This document shows positions 1 to 11,444 of a stretch of DNA of 64,000 nucleotides, in pieces. Location of the stretch: assembly GCA_963691655.1 (NCBI GenBank), contig OY829329.1, positions 62,118,852 to 62,182,851 on the forward strand, in the 5' to 3' direction. The notes beneath the pieces are model-generated. The model was not told the DNA's origin, made no database searches, and saw only the letters and a program-made list of their open reading frames with translations. The position numbers and the translations under genes are program-made. Position 1 is the stretch's first letter; every line of letters begins with the position of its first letter. Source of the stretch: Toxonevra muliebris (lineage: Eukaryota > Arthropoda > Insecta > Diptera > Pallopteridae).

Positions 1-895
1 TTGTGTTTTCCAACACAATCAAGCCTGGATTTACAATGCATAACCAGTTTAGACGTGGTAAGAGGATTAAGCAAGGATTTAAGCGCAGCCTGATTGTCCC
101 TAAATACACAGATACTCCTTTCTCTCCAACCATTATCAATAACATGGTCCATTGCCTTGATGATTGGAAAAATTTTTGCTTGAAAAACAGAAGCATACAA
201 CCCAAGAGAGAAGTGAAGGTGCACTCCATCATTTTCAATAAAGACCCCAAAACCCGAACCGAATTCTGTTCTGGAGCTGTCAGTGAAAATACGCTTACAA
301 TCAACTCCCGGCCCAGGTCCCGGCAAAAGCCAAGTTTGGGCCTCTGGAATTTGTGTTGTATAGCACTGTTTTAAAACTGGAATTGTTGGCATTGTATCGG
401 ATGGCATTGATAGAACTGTTAGATCCATATCAGTACCTTCAACAAAGCTCCCGTACAGCAAATGGCCAAAGTCCTTTGAAGTCTGGCAAGAGCTTTCCTA
501 ACGCTGTCAACATTAAGTCTGCTCCACCAGACTGTGGATGCATAGGTGATGATGGGTCGAATCATAGCCTTATAAAGCCATAAGACTTTATAAGGTGATA
601 AGCCCCATGTTTTGCCAAAAATAGCCTTTCATTGGCAAAAAACTGACAATACCTTGGATACCTTTAGCTCAACATGAGAACGCCAAAGAAGTTTGGTATC
701 AAGAATGACTCCTAGATATTTCACTTCTTGGAATAGCTGAATAGTGTTTCCTCTGAGTACTGGTAAAACGAGACCATCAACTTTCCTTCTCCTGGTGAAA
801 AAAATAACACCAGTTTTAAGAGGGTTAACCGATAGCCCGTTTGAGCAACACCAAGAGTCAATCATATTCAGGGCAGTTTGGGCTTTCCTACAAAC
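1..895 (-). pseudogene. 5'-truncated LINE fragment: end of reverse transcriptase plus RNase H
   Basis: Read on the minus strand, 865-629 encodes an RT palm/thumb segment with the typical LINE phrases NGLSVNPLKTG and KYLGVILDTKLLW. About 585-440 continues in another frame with WLYKAMIRPIITYAS and RLQRTLAICCTGAL, the conserved block after the thumb. About 300-1 then resembles RNase H (FTDSS, GSGFGVFI, FRDNQAALKS). At least two frame changes and a stop after the CCTGAL block show it is dead. An RNase H following RT is found in the I, R1 and LOA group of LINEs; I cannot pick the clade. The match starts near 895 on the minus strand (5' truncation) and runs off the left edge, so the 3' tail and target duplication are not visible. 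In life the protein would copy LINE RNA at a nicked chromosomal target. Confidence 0.85.
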
Positions 896-2640
896 ATACC
901 CTAAGCTTTACATGGACTGAAACTTTTAAATGATTATAGAATTCTTGCTTTAATGATCGATATGATTTTCGTTGGATGAAGGCATATTTCGAATTCTTCT
1001 ACAAAGTCTTGTACTATCTGGAAAGTTGGTATTGGAAAATGCCAGTGATGGAATGACTAATACATTCATATATATGATCAGAATACTTAAGGTAGTAAAT
1101 AGCAGAGCTCACGATTTCTTTTGAGAATTTTCTCAAGTTCGCATATCATGATTAAAAATTACATGCATTGATTTTTTAGTAAATACGTAAAACGAAATAC
1201 TGCCTAAAAGCTTAAATTAATAAAATTATCGTAAAATTTTGTTAAAAGTTGCTCGCAAGGGATTTACAATAACAGCCTTAAAGCTCACATAAATGGATAT
1301 GCAACGGACCTGCCCACAGCGTAACTATTACTACTACTTACCCCCTCTCTCAGTTATTCATTAAAGTATGTATGAGAAAGTTACACAACAAGTATGTGAA
1401 ATTACTAACAACGTAACTACATATGTATTTGTGTACACATATGTAGAACAAGGTCATTTATAATTGTTTAAGCAAAAAGAAAAAGAAGAAGAAAAACAAA
1501 TTTTCTGGAAACAATTTTCCTTCCAAACTTCTTTCATAATTCTTTATTTGCGTCATAATAGAAACTAAAAGGCAAAAGAAAAATAAGTATAAAACGTTGG
1601 AAAAAGAAGAAGAAGAAATTATTATTATGTTGCTGCTTACTGACTGAATTTTTCTTCTTAACAAACAAATAACAATTTCTTTAATTTACAATTCCCTTTG
1701 CTTGCTGGTTGTTGTTACTTGTTATTATCGTTGTTGTTGCTGTTGTTATTGTTCATGCTGCTGTTGCTGTACGCAACTCATTAACGCATAAAAGAAAAAA
1801 AAACAAACATACATATAATAATATACAACATGCCTTGCTTTATTGTTATACATTCAAGCAAACACATAAATACACAGACACATACATACTTTTTCATATA
1901 TACATAATTACATCTGCATTTAAAATTTGTAGTTGTTGTTGTGTACGTACTCCTTTTATGGTGTCTCATTGTTGTTGTTGTTGCTGCTGCTGATGTTGGT
2001 AAATAGTGTTAATGAAGTCGCATTAATTTGTGTGTTTTCTTTGCTTGCATACAACAACAAGCAACAATAATGTAATAACAAGCAAGTAGAACAGCAGCAA
2101 CAACGGCAGTGACAACAAAAAAGACAGCAACAACAACAACAAAAGAAAACAACATAAAATTGTTTGTCATATTTTGTCTTGTTGTTTTTGTTGTCTTTGT
2201 CTTTTAAGCCATTATGTTAATTATGATTAAGTAAAGGACATGCTGGTGTTTTATTTTATATTCAAACACACATACACACGCACAAACATACACACATAGT
2301 CATACTTATATATTGCAGAATATAAAATTTTTCAACAAGTAACTTTCCTTTGTCAAATGAGTGTAAGATTGCGAAAAAGAAAGAGAGGGCATGATTGACA
2401 GAGGAACATAGAGTAGAGGGTGAAGTTATTATTAGAAAAGATAACACTCGTTAAAGCAGTGATAGTTGGATGGACAAGTAATCTTTTAAATACTAAATAC
2501 TTTTCAGTCTGAAAATAATATTTTACTTTCACTTAAAAATAAAATAAAATAAAATGCTTGGTTGTCTTCGATAGTGAATATGGAAGACTCCTGCTTCTTG
2601 AAAAGTAATAAATTTGATTGAATTCTATACTGAAGCTACT
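896..2640. other. non-coding AT-rich stretch with CAA/GTT microsatellites
   Basis: I see no gene. About 1690-2160 is rich in GTT, CTG, CAA and CAG triplet runs on both strands, plus short CA/CACA runs near 2265-2300. The short open frames here are simple-sequence artefacts. Confidence 0.6.
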
Positions 2641-4780
2641 GAAGCTGTAAACTTAATTAATCCAATGAAACTTAAACACAAAAGTATGCAATACTATATA
2701 GTACAATGTTATCTGTTACAATCTGAATATAGCGATTTCATAGAACTGGCTTAACCTTACTAAAATTATGCAGTTACCCTTGTAATGAAACAGTTTAGCA
2801 TATATAAAAAGCTTATGAATTTGTCTACAATTGAGTTTCGTGTTGTTTTTTTTTTTGTTTGTTTTGCTTTCAAAGTATATAAAATATTTATATTTAAGCT
2901 GTATTTCTATGCGACCCCATATTAAAAATTCGAAAATCCTCTTTTTTTTTAACTAGAAACATACGGGGGACTTTTATGTGTTTAAATTAGGAAAGCTTGC
3001 AAATACTGTGTATTGCGTGGTTATGTTTAGCAGTAAAATAAATATAAATTTTTACTAATACATACGCATATGTATGTCAATATGTACATCCACTGTAAAT
3101 ATACATATACATTCATGCATAATATACATATGTAAGTACCTATAAACACATGTACCCAGGAGAAATTTATGTATTAACTTTAGGGCTGCAAATCCTACAT
3201 AAGTAAAGATATCTCAACTATTATTACCGATATGTTCCAACTTTAATTAATTTAGAAATACGCCTAAAAGTATGCAATACTATTTGATATGCTATTTGTC
3301 TTATTTGGAACCGTATTATTTATTTTCTAGTTTCAAATATTTCCAGATTTCACTTAAAAGTAATGAGTGAGCTACTTTATTGACTTAAGTTCAATTTGCT
3401 CCCCTTTTCAACTTTTTTAAATTAAACTTAAGTCTAAAAGTATGCCAAGCTATATGCATGCTAGGATCCAAACTTATTTGGTGAAGAGTTATTTACTTTC
3501 TAATAGATTGAACTCAAGAATTAAGTTTATTTAGTAAAGTGTTGTCTGCTTTTAAATAAGCTTAACTCCATAATTTTTTCAAAGTTATTAAACAAAATAG
3601 AACATACGCCTAAAAGTATGTAGCACTTTATAGGTACAAGCTAGGAGCTGAACTTGTGTGATGTAGCTGTATTTACTTTTTAATAGACTAGGTTCCTTAA
3701 TTTCTTCAAAAAATTAATTAAGTTAAACATAAGCCTAAAAGTATGCAAGAGCTATGGACTAAACTTATTTGAGAGGCTGAGAGGAAAAGTGGTATAACTT
3801 CTACGTTCAGAAAAAAGTGGAGCAAAAGCAAAACGAAATATGTTCAGAACAAAAGTGAAACGAAATATGTTCAGAGCGAAAACGGAATAAAAAACTATGC
3901 CGTTCTTGCTCTGAAAGAATTGTTATACCATTTTTGCTCTTACTTTTAAGGCCTTTCATTTTCACTCTAAACCGTATTACTTATGCCATTCTTGCACTGA
4001 CACTCTAAATTATTTCACTTTTGCTCTTATATAAATTTTAGCCCGCTTTTCCTCTCAACCTGTCATTTGTCACACTTTTATATACTTTAAAATGGAAAAA
4101 AGCCTAAAAATATACAAAACTACGATCTAACCTTTCTTAGTGTGTTCTATTTTCAAATAGTCTTAGGTCGAGAATTCCTTCAGAATAATTGAACCACATA
4201 CTTTTTGGCTTATATTTTATATATATTAAATGTAAGCCTAAAAGTATGCAATTTTACACATGCACTATGAGAAAAAACTTATTTAGTACATTTTTTGGTA
4301 ACAATGGCATTATAATTAAAAGCTGGACTGCCGTGCAGACTGTTCTGGTTCGATATTAAGCGTGGCCAAAAATAAAAACAAAAACAAAAATGTTTCAACC
4401 ACCAAGAGTAAAAATTGTCTAGTAAAAGATTTTCATTTCCTCGTACAAATTCAACACAAAACTCTAGGCACTTGCCATTCGTCTAAAAATATAAAGGACA
4501 CAAATAAATAAATTCAAAAGTTTGCTCTAGGCCCTCTACAGGTTATTGTTTCATAAAACAAGACTTAGCTTTCAACATTGTCAATTAAACTTATTTGGTA
4601 TAATGTATATACTTTCATATATTTCCTTCAAAAAATAATAAAAATAAAATTAAACATAGGCCTAAAAGTATGCAAAACTGCATATAATGTATGAGCTAAG
4701 CTTCATTGGTACAGTGTTATCCGTTACAAAATGCAAATGATGATTAGATTGGAGCCTATTTTTGTCCCCTACTGCTTTGT
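2641..4780 (+). repeat. diverged repeat family with core GCCTAAAAGTATGCAA
   Basis: The core GCCTAAAAGTATGCAA or a near match starts at about 3262, 3432, 3609, 3733, 4102, 4236 and 4661, with a partial match near 2680. Spacing is often 125-180 bp. The sequence between cores is partly similar from copy to copy: a downstream ACTTATTTGGTA-like block, then GTTATTTACTTTTTAATAG, then an AATTTCTTCAAAA-like block and a TTAATTAAA stretch before the next core. It looks like an old tandem repeat with a unit near 175 bp, where the core has drifted less than the rest. Matches also occur near 22126 and 22388 on this strand and at 23.9-29.7 kb on the other. Confidence 0.65.
3774..4061. mobile_element. 288-bp MITE-like element with terminal inverted repeats
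   Basis: The left end AGGCTGAGAGGAAAAGTGG (3774-3792) matches the reverse complement of 4043-4061 with two differences over 19 bases. The interior has no ORF. It is built from GCAAAAG, CGAAATATGTTCAGA and TTTTGCTCT-like words, some repeated directly and some inverted. It sits where the spacing of the GCCTAAAAGTATGCAA cores is unusually long, consistent with an insertion. No convincing target duplication is visible, so the exact ends and the superfamily are open. Confidence 0.55.
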
Positions 4781-7282
4781 TTTGAAATGATTTTGAACTA
4801 ATTCTTTCTCTGAGCACTGACTTGATTTATTTTTCTACTTACTCGCGTTTTCTTGCTGGGTGCATATATGCATTAAAACAATTTGCTTAAAGCGTGTTGT
4901 AAAACGTTGAAGTTTGTTGTTTTTGCTTGTATGCTGATGATTTTGTTTTGTATTTTCCTCTTTTTTCCTACTACTACTGCCGCTGCTACTCTCAGTATGA
5001 GTGTGTGTATAAGTATTTACCTACAACTTTTATTTGTTTTGTACGTGTTTTGATAATAAGCGTTATGCATGAACTGAATAAATATTTTCCAAAAAAACAA
5101 GAAAAAAAAATAAACAAAAATATTTCTTACAAAACAAGGTTTTTATAGTTTTGCTGGCTTGGTTGGCAGGTAATAGCGCTGCTGTGGTGGAGGTAACTGA
5201 CTGGGTAGCATATGCGTTGACAGGTATGATAAATATCAGAGAAATCGAAGGGAAAGGAAAGCAGGTAGTCACTATGTATGCTGACAGGAGCAGCATAATA
5301 ATAATAATAATAACAATAATTTGGGAAATGCTAGCAATTTTATCATTTTTCCACCACGAAACCAGGTAAGCGTACATAGTAACACCAAAAAAGCAAAAAA
5401 AAAAAACAAAAAATATCATGTTTAACAATGTACCCATATATATGCTGCTGGTTAAAAGAGGATGAAAGACGATGAAATTGCTGCTGACAATGTAGCTGTT
5501 GTTGACGATGCTGCTACTGTTGACGATGTTGCTGCTGCTGATGATGATGAGCACGAGCATGAAAACGATGACAATGCGGCGTACATAACATAAAATCATA
5601 TTATTTGCAAGAAAAATAGTGTATGAAAAAAATGTACGAAACTCGGAAAAAAAACCCGAAAAATAGGAAAAAGAAATTTCGTTTTTATTTGGAAACAAAC
5701 AAATATGCATGGAAAATAAAAGTAAAAATAAATACAAAAAAACTTGAGAGCTGTATGTATGGAGGACGAAGGATGCTGTAGCATTTTCTGATTAAAATTA
5801 AATAAAACATGGCAGAGCATAAAAAACAAACATACACACTCAAATTCATACAAAACAAAAAAACAAAAAACCAGGAAGACATATGTGCATAAAATTCGCT
5901 GTTGACGAGAAATAAAATTGAAAGCAGGAAAACAAAAAATAACCAGAAACAAAAGGCAAAAAAACAAAAAAAAAATTCCATGGCATTAGTTAGCAGTGAC
6001 ATTTTTGTAAAAAATAAAGAGTGAAAAAATAAATATTTGATACAATATGCAACGCACATAAACCGTGCACCAACACACTCACACTTGAATACACGTGCAC
6101 GCATACAATCAGATATTTGTCGTGAATAAACTTACGTCCATATATGCTGATGAAATTGATTTCATCATACAAGGATAGCAACGCAACTGCGTGTGCATAG
6201 GCAACGCAACCAAGAAAGAGAAAAAAAAAATAGAAGCATACTTTTTTGCGCTATAGCAGTTTTACATTGGTTATCCGCGTAGGTTTATTGGTAAATTTTA
6301 TGTTGCTTTCGCTTCTTGAAAGTGGGAGTTTGAAAGCAGTTACTGCTACTTTGTTGTAGATATGTAAATGTCAACACACACATGCATACATACTTATATA
6401 CACACACACACACATATATGTATGTCTATCGATGTAAATTAATTTTTTTTCTGTGATGCTTTTTAGCTCTTTCTTATTGAATGAGTGCGCGAAAAAATAA
6501 AAGGGTTAAAAGGATTTTAAGTTGCACACACACACACATACACACATATGTATGTAGAAACAGCTACACATCAGCTGGGTTGAGGCTGATACGCAATTGT
6601 ATTTAAATAAATATTTTTTTAATGGAAATAAAAGACAAATAAAAGAAATTGAAATGCTGAAATGGTGAAATTTGTATTTCTTGTTATTTTTTTTGAACTT
6701 TTTTTTTTATGCTTGGCATAGTTGAATGTGTGTATGAATGTTATATGTTGATTGCGGACTGAGTGTGTGGCAGGAAACGTGAGTTCAATTTGATATGATG
6801 TGATTGTGATGCGATTGTGTTGTGTGCTGCTGTGTTTTTCGGGTATTTTTGTGGGCATATGTATGTGGAAATTTTGTTTTAATACATTAAAATATATTCA
6901 ACGAAATTTTTGTTTTTGTTTTTTATTTTTTGTTATTTTTGGACACTAAATTTTGTAGCAATAATAACTTGTATATGTGTAGATGCGAGGGTTTATATAA
7001 AACTTTTTATAAAATTAAGCGTAGCATTTTATTTTCTGAAACTGTTTTGTCAAAGAAGTTGAAGCTGACAAAGGATTCTTGTGAGCCTAAATTTTGGTTT
7101 AGAAAGTTGGGAAAAATTTCAGCTACCCCACATCAGGTACCAAGTAGTTTTTAAGGTTTTTAAATATGAAAAAATTATCAAGGATTGATCTGCATTTAAA
7201 TTTTAGAGAATTGCTTTGACTTTGCCATATTGTTCTTTGGTTTAGGAAAATTTTTTATCACCTCATATGAGGAGCCATATAT
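4781..7282. other. non-coding AT-rich stretch, microsatellites, no supported gene
   Basis: Contains AAT runs near 5296, CTG/GAT-type triplets near 5500-5560, and CA runs near 6370-6420 and 6520-6550. Several open frames of 120-220 codons on the minus strand between 5063 and 6104 are Phe/Leu/Ile-rich, overlap each other in different frames and come from A-rich sequence. I do not regard them as genes. Confidence 0.6.
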
Positions 7283-7461
7283 CACTGTGTGACAAAAAAA
7301 AAAAAAAAAATTGCAGGCACTTTTATGGAGACCTAGCACAAATTGTAGGTCTAGTAATGCTAAGAAAAATGGTCTGGCGGAAATTTCCCATGCATCCCCA
7401 AAATCTCGTTTTATGGTCAAAAAACCGTTTTTGGGTAGGTTCATGTAAACAATCACTCATA

Positions 7462-7773
7462 GGTTGGTTAGGTTGGAGTGGCTGTCGAGAGACACACTTA
7501 GGCCTGAACGGCCCATTGTGATACCACATAGTTGGACCTACAGTTTAACGCCGATTCCGAACGGCGGTGTGGCAATTTTTGATCGGCTTGGTGGTTTTGC
7601 CATTACCAACCAATGTGTGTACTTGTACACTATCTTATAATTCTCATACACTTCATATTAATAGTGAATATAAGAAAGTAATGAAAATTAACCACCAGAC
7701 GAAGACGGGAATCGAACCCGAACCTCCCAGGTGAAAGTCTAGTGCACTATCCACTAGGCTATCGAGGTCGTCT
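7462..7773 (-). mobile_element. tRNA-derived SINE with 11-bp target-site duplication
   Basis: On the minus strand the element begins with a tRNA-like head (about 7772-7697). An A-box-like TAGCCTAGTGGATAG is followed by a B-box-like GGTTCGATTCC near the end of the head, and the outer bases pair only partly as an acceptor stem. These are internal RNA polymerase III promoter boxes. A body of about 240 bp follows, ending in ATCACAATGGGCC and a CCAACCTAACCAACC tail at the low-coordinate end. AATCACTCATA is duplicated at 7451-7461 and 7774-7784, which fixes the boundaries. The duplicated site lies in one arm of the foldback element, so the SINE came later. It has no coding capacity and must have been mobilised by a LINE. 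Confidence 0.85.
7697..7772 (-). promoter_or_regulatory. internal pol III promoter (A and B boxes) in SINE head
   Basis: The A-box-like and B-box-like segments are separated as in a tRNA gene. The cloverleaf is imperfect (acceptor about five of seven pairs, weak anticodon stem), so I call it a SINE head and not a tRNA gene. Confidence 0.6.
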
Positions 7774-8578
7774 AATCACTCATAACTTTGCTAATTTTTA
7801 TCCGATTTACAATTTTTGTTCTTAATTTGACTATGTATTGTTCATTTTCATGAATTGAAAACTAACGAAACTGCAGTTGAACGTAGTTGCGGTTTTTCGC
7901 TTTTTTAATCATTTTTTCGGCTTGGACGATGCTTTTACGACGTTATCCGATTTTGGAGATTTTTTGCGATAAAACACTTTCAATGAAATTGGATGAAAAT
8001 TGGCTTTTACGATTTTATTATTTATTATCATTCAGTACAGTGGACTATGTGGTCAAATCCATTTTTAGCCGTTCAAAATTCTGAAATTTAGTTTGTTAGC
8101 TCATGAGGTCATTAACTCCGTCAATTTTCACCCAATTTCATTCAAAAAAGATCATTCGATACGGCATTAAATTTTCTTTGAAAGTGTTTTGTCGCAAAAA
8201 TCTTCAAGATCAGATAATATGGCAAAAAACATCGTCCAAGCCGAAAAATGATTAAAAAAATCGAAAAATCGCAACTACTTTCAACTGCAGTTTCGTCAGT
8301 TTTCAATTCATGAAAATAAACAATACATTATTAATACATTATTATCAGAAAGGAATATTTTTTCCCTTTCCAACTAAGAACAAAAACTTAAATCAGATAA
8401 AAATTAGCAAAGTTATGAGCGATTGTTCACACCAACCTACCCAAAAACGATTTTTTGACCATAAAACGAGATTTTGGGGGTGTATGGGAAATTTCCGCCA
8501 CACCATTTTTCTGAGCATAACTAGACCTACAATTTGTGCTAGGTCTCCATAAAAGTGCAAGATCACTGTCACACAGTG

Positions 8579-10540
8579 CAATTTTTAGGACGATCAAGCC
8601 GAAAATGAGGAAAAATTTATAGTAATTAAAAATGTATAAAAAAAAGAAAAAAATTATGAAAGAAGTAAAATTTTTCTGTGATTTGTGAAAAATAAGATTA
8701 TTGCTTAAAATTAGTGTTTTCAGGTTTCGAAGTAATTTTTGAAGTTATAAATATTCTGAAAGTACATTTTCATTACCCGACCTAAGATGACAAGTATTTA
8801 AAGTTAGAAATATGTTTATGTTGGTAGCAAAAGCAGAAAGGTAACTGAAAAATATTTTTGTCACTTTAATTAGAGTAAAGTTAAATAATGAAAAAAGGAA
8901 CTAAGAATACTCCCTTCCTTCCCCCTAGATGTGGTTTATTGCGACTACTATGCCTCACTCCTACTACGATTATGAAAATTTATATCCAAAAAATTATAAT
9001 TTTTACTACTTTCTTGTCTATTTATGACTTACAACTTTATATTTTTCGTTGAATAAAATATATAAATGATATTTTCATTTTATTATAATTTTTTTCCTTT
9101 CATTTATTCTCTCCTCACTTTTTGTTGTTATTGTTGTTATTGTCGCTTATAACAATTTATTGTAAGCAAGAAAATTCATTACATACTGTGCACTTTTAAT
9201 AATAAAAAAAAGGGCGGTGCAACCAAACATTGCTTACTCAAATAATCTACACGTGGTAAATATAGTAACAGCGCAACGGATGAATGAATGGAATGGAATG
9301 GAAAGAATGAATAAATGAATGAATGAATGAACCAACGAATGTATGAATGACTTGAAAAGCAATGCAGCCAGCCAAATAGAATGCATAGATTTCATTGCAT
9401 ACTGTGCGGCGTGATATGAGCGCGTTATGGCTGCTGCATTGCCAACCACTGTGAATTTGTGTGTGTGTGTGTGTGTGTGTCTGTGTGCATGTGTGAAGTA
9501 AAACTAATGTTATACACCCACTGTGAAGCATGCTGTGTATATAAAAACAAAAACCGCGCCATAAATTCCCAGCTTCAATTTCAAGAATGTAAACAGGAAA
9601 TGTATTTTTCCTTTCTTTTTTTTCCCCCTATTTTGTTGGCTTCTCTTTTCTCATATTCTCATATGCATTTACTTACATTTTTCTATTTGTTTGTTTATTT
9701 TAGTTTTAAGTCTATATTTGTGTGTGTGTGTGTAAGTGTACAAAATAAAATGTCATTTAACAGGATATGAGTGAAAAATGCAATATACTATATTAATTTA
9801 TATGTATTTTTTATAAGACTGTATACATTTTTTTAAAAACTTTATAACGGAAACTAAACACACCACTCATACTTACAAATATATAGCATATATGTATGTA
9901 TGTATGTATGGATTGTGTGCATGCATAAATTCCTTTGGCACATTGTTTGCACATAAATCTTAGCTGTCTTTTTCATATATGATTCCTTTAAATTTAGTAG
10001 TTTCTCGTAGCAATATTATTATTATTTTTGTAGGATATATGCACATAAACTAAGAAAATCCTTTCAGTTTAATATAAAAAATATTTGTATATTTTTTTTT
10101 TGTCATGTTTTTTTTTTTATTATTTTTATTAAGACATCTTTTGCTGATTGTGCACATGTGCGCTTTTCCGAAGAAATATTATAATGCTGGTTTAAGTTTG
10201 TTTAAATATTATGCTTACTTATGTATGTATATGTACAGTACGATCTGAAACTGTAACTGTGTATGTAAGGACATATTCTTATTTACAATGTTAATAGTGT
10301 GCTTTTGTTTTTAGGAGGTCACGAAGGCCTTGTTGATTTTGATAGAATAAAGCAGTATCTTTAATGTTACTATATGTAAAGCCATTAAGGTTTTTGTTTA
10401 CCAGATTTACTTTGGTTACTTTGAAATATTGTAAAAATTCTAATTGCTCTAAAAAATTCACTCATTTTCTGAGGTGGATTTTTTGATACAAAAATTTCAC
10501 TTGAGCTTTTGAAATAAATGCTCTACAAAAAAGATCTATC
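8579..10540. other. non-coding stretch with microsatellites
   Basis: Holds a GAAT-type run at about 9278-9345, a TG run at about 9459-9480, TG near 9720-9735, and TATG near 9895-9912. No protein similarity or RNA gene recognised. Confidence 0.6.
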
Positions 10541-10704
10541 TTTGTTTTTCAATATAACTTCTAGCCTTATCTTAGAACTGATTTCAGCCGTTCTCTCCGA
10601 CTTTATCTTTGCTTTCGTTTTCATTCTCATCTTTAACCTAAGTTCAGTCTTTAACCAGCCAGTCCTAATCCCCAGACTTATTTTCGTATTATCTAACTCC
10701 TGAT
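10541..10704 (+). repeat. left remnant of the 12-mer (CTGATCTTCAAC-like) array
   Basis: Words such as GCCTTATCTTAGAACTGA, CTCATCTTTAACC and TCCTGATC match the repeat language of the array that resumes at 11445. The last bases CTAACTCCTGAT (10693-10704) are the left copy of the target duplication of the LINE that follows. Confidence 0.6.
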
Positions 10705-11444
10705 CTACAGCATCGCGGTGCCAAATGACGCTTGGACTAACCTAGATGACTGTATAGTTTCACGGGCCTTATGGCCAAGGTTAGATAGGAAGAAGGCAAA
10801 TGTTCTCTTAGGGCACAACAAATCTGCAGTACGTCTGCTCACAGGAGTCTTAACTGGACATTGTGCTATTGCACTAATGCTCCAACGAGCGGATTGTGCA
10901 GAAGTTGTCATGATGAAGAAGAGACAGAATCGATTCTTCACTTTCTATGTCAATGTCAAAGGCTGCAAATGAGTAGACTTCAATGCTTGGGGTCGCGCTT
11001 TTTCAATATACAGAGTTAACAAAAGTGGCACTATCGGATCTTCTTACCTTCATCCGGAGAACCCAATGGTTTAATAAAGACATTACCTGGACCGCTGACG
11101 GAAACCGTGGTTAGAGACGTGCCTCTTCTGAGCAATTAAATGAGGGCAATCACAATGGACAATTAAGTTTCCGAGTGGAAGTGCGGGTACATTGAGCAAA
11201 TAAAGGGACATTTTTGGGGCATGAAAAAAAGCCAAAAATGGTATTAAATTAAAAAGTATTAGCATATCAAAATTTTTTCAAATCCAGATAAACAAAAGTA
11301 TAAATAAATTTTTGAAGTTAGATTACTCCTTCCGGGTCCGAAAGGGTCTTGAAAATACCGAAATTTTGACAAAAAATTATGATTTTTCAAAATTTTTTTA
11401 ACAAAAATATTTATATATATTCGCACAAGCCTTCTAAACCTAAC
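10705..11444 (+). pseudogene. 5'-truncated LINE: post-RNase H region and 3' UTR, inserted in the 12-mer array
   Basis: The open frame 10718-10972 begins with SRALWPRLDRKKANVLLG and LTGVLTGHCAI, the conserved region after RNase H in I/R1-type LINEs. Near 10870 the match shifts frame and continues as a zinc-binding segment (CRSCHDEEETESILHFLCQC, a C-x2-C...H-x3-C pattern), then QCLGSRFFN. One frameshift plus truncation make it inactive. The 3' UTR (about 11110-11444) contains CAATCACAATGG and ends in CCTTCTAAACCTAACC. CTAACTCCTGAT occurs on both sides (10693-10704 and 11445-11456), a target duplication of about 12 bp, though its first bases merge with the AACCTAACCT tail. Confidence 0.85.

Larger units (their letters stand above)
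7283..8578. mobile_element. long-inverted-repeat (foldback) element, interrupted by a SINE
   Basis: The arm 7283-7461 continued at 7785-~8010 is the reverse complement of ~8121-8578 over about 400-450 bp, with scattered mismatches and a gap of roughly 35 bp. Both outer ends read CACTGTGTGACA going inward (7283-7294 and the complement of 8567-8578). About 110 bp of unpaired sequence separates the arms. There is no transposase ORF, so this is a non-autonomous foldback-type DNA element. Subtracting the SINE and one target duplication gives an original length near 970 bp. The superfamily is unassigned and I could not identify its target duplication with confidence. Short open frames in both arms are mirror images of one another and not genes. 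Confidence 0.8.

Noticed and set aside
5063..6104. Overlapping long minus-strand frames resembling membrane proteins
   Set aside because: Phe/Ile/Leu codons come from A-rich plus-strand simple sequence; several frames overlap and none has a recognisable motif.
7283..7294. CACTGTG ends as evidence for a Transib element
   Set aside because: The heptamer-like start is suggestive, but no 5-bp target duplication or transposase supports it.
7697..7772. Functional tRNA gene
   Set aside because: The arms pair poorly, and the segment is the head of a 312-bp SINE with target duplications.
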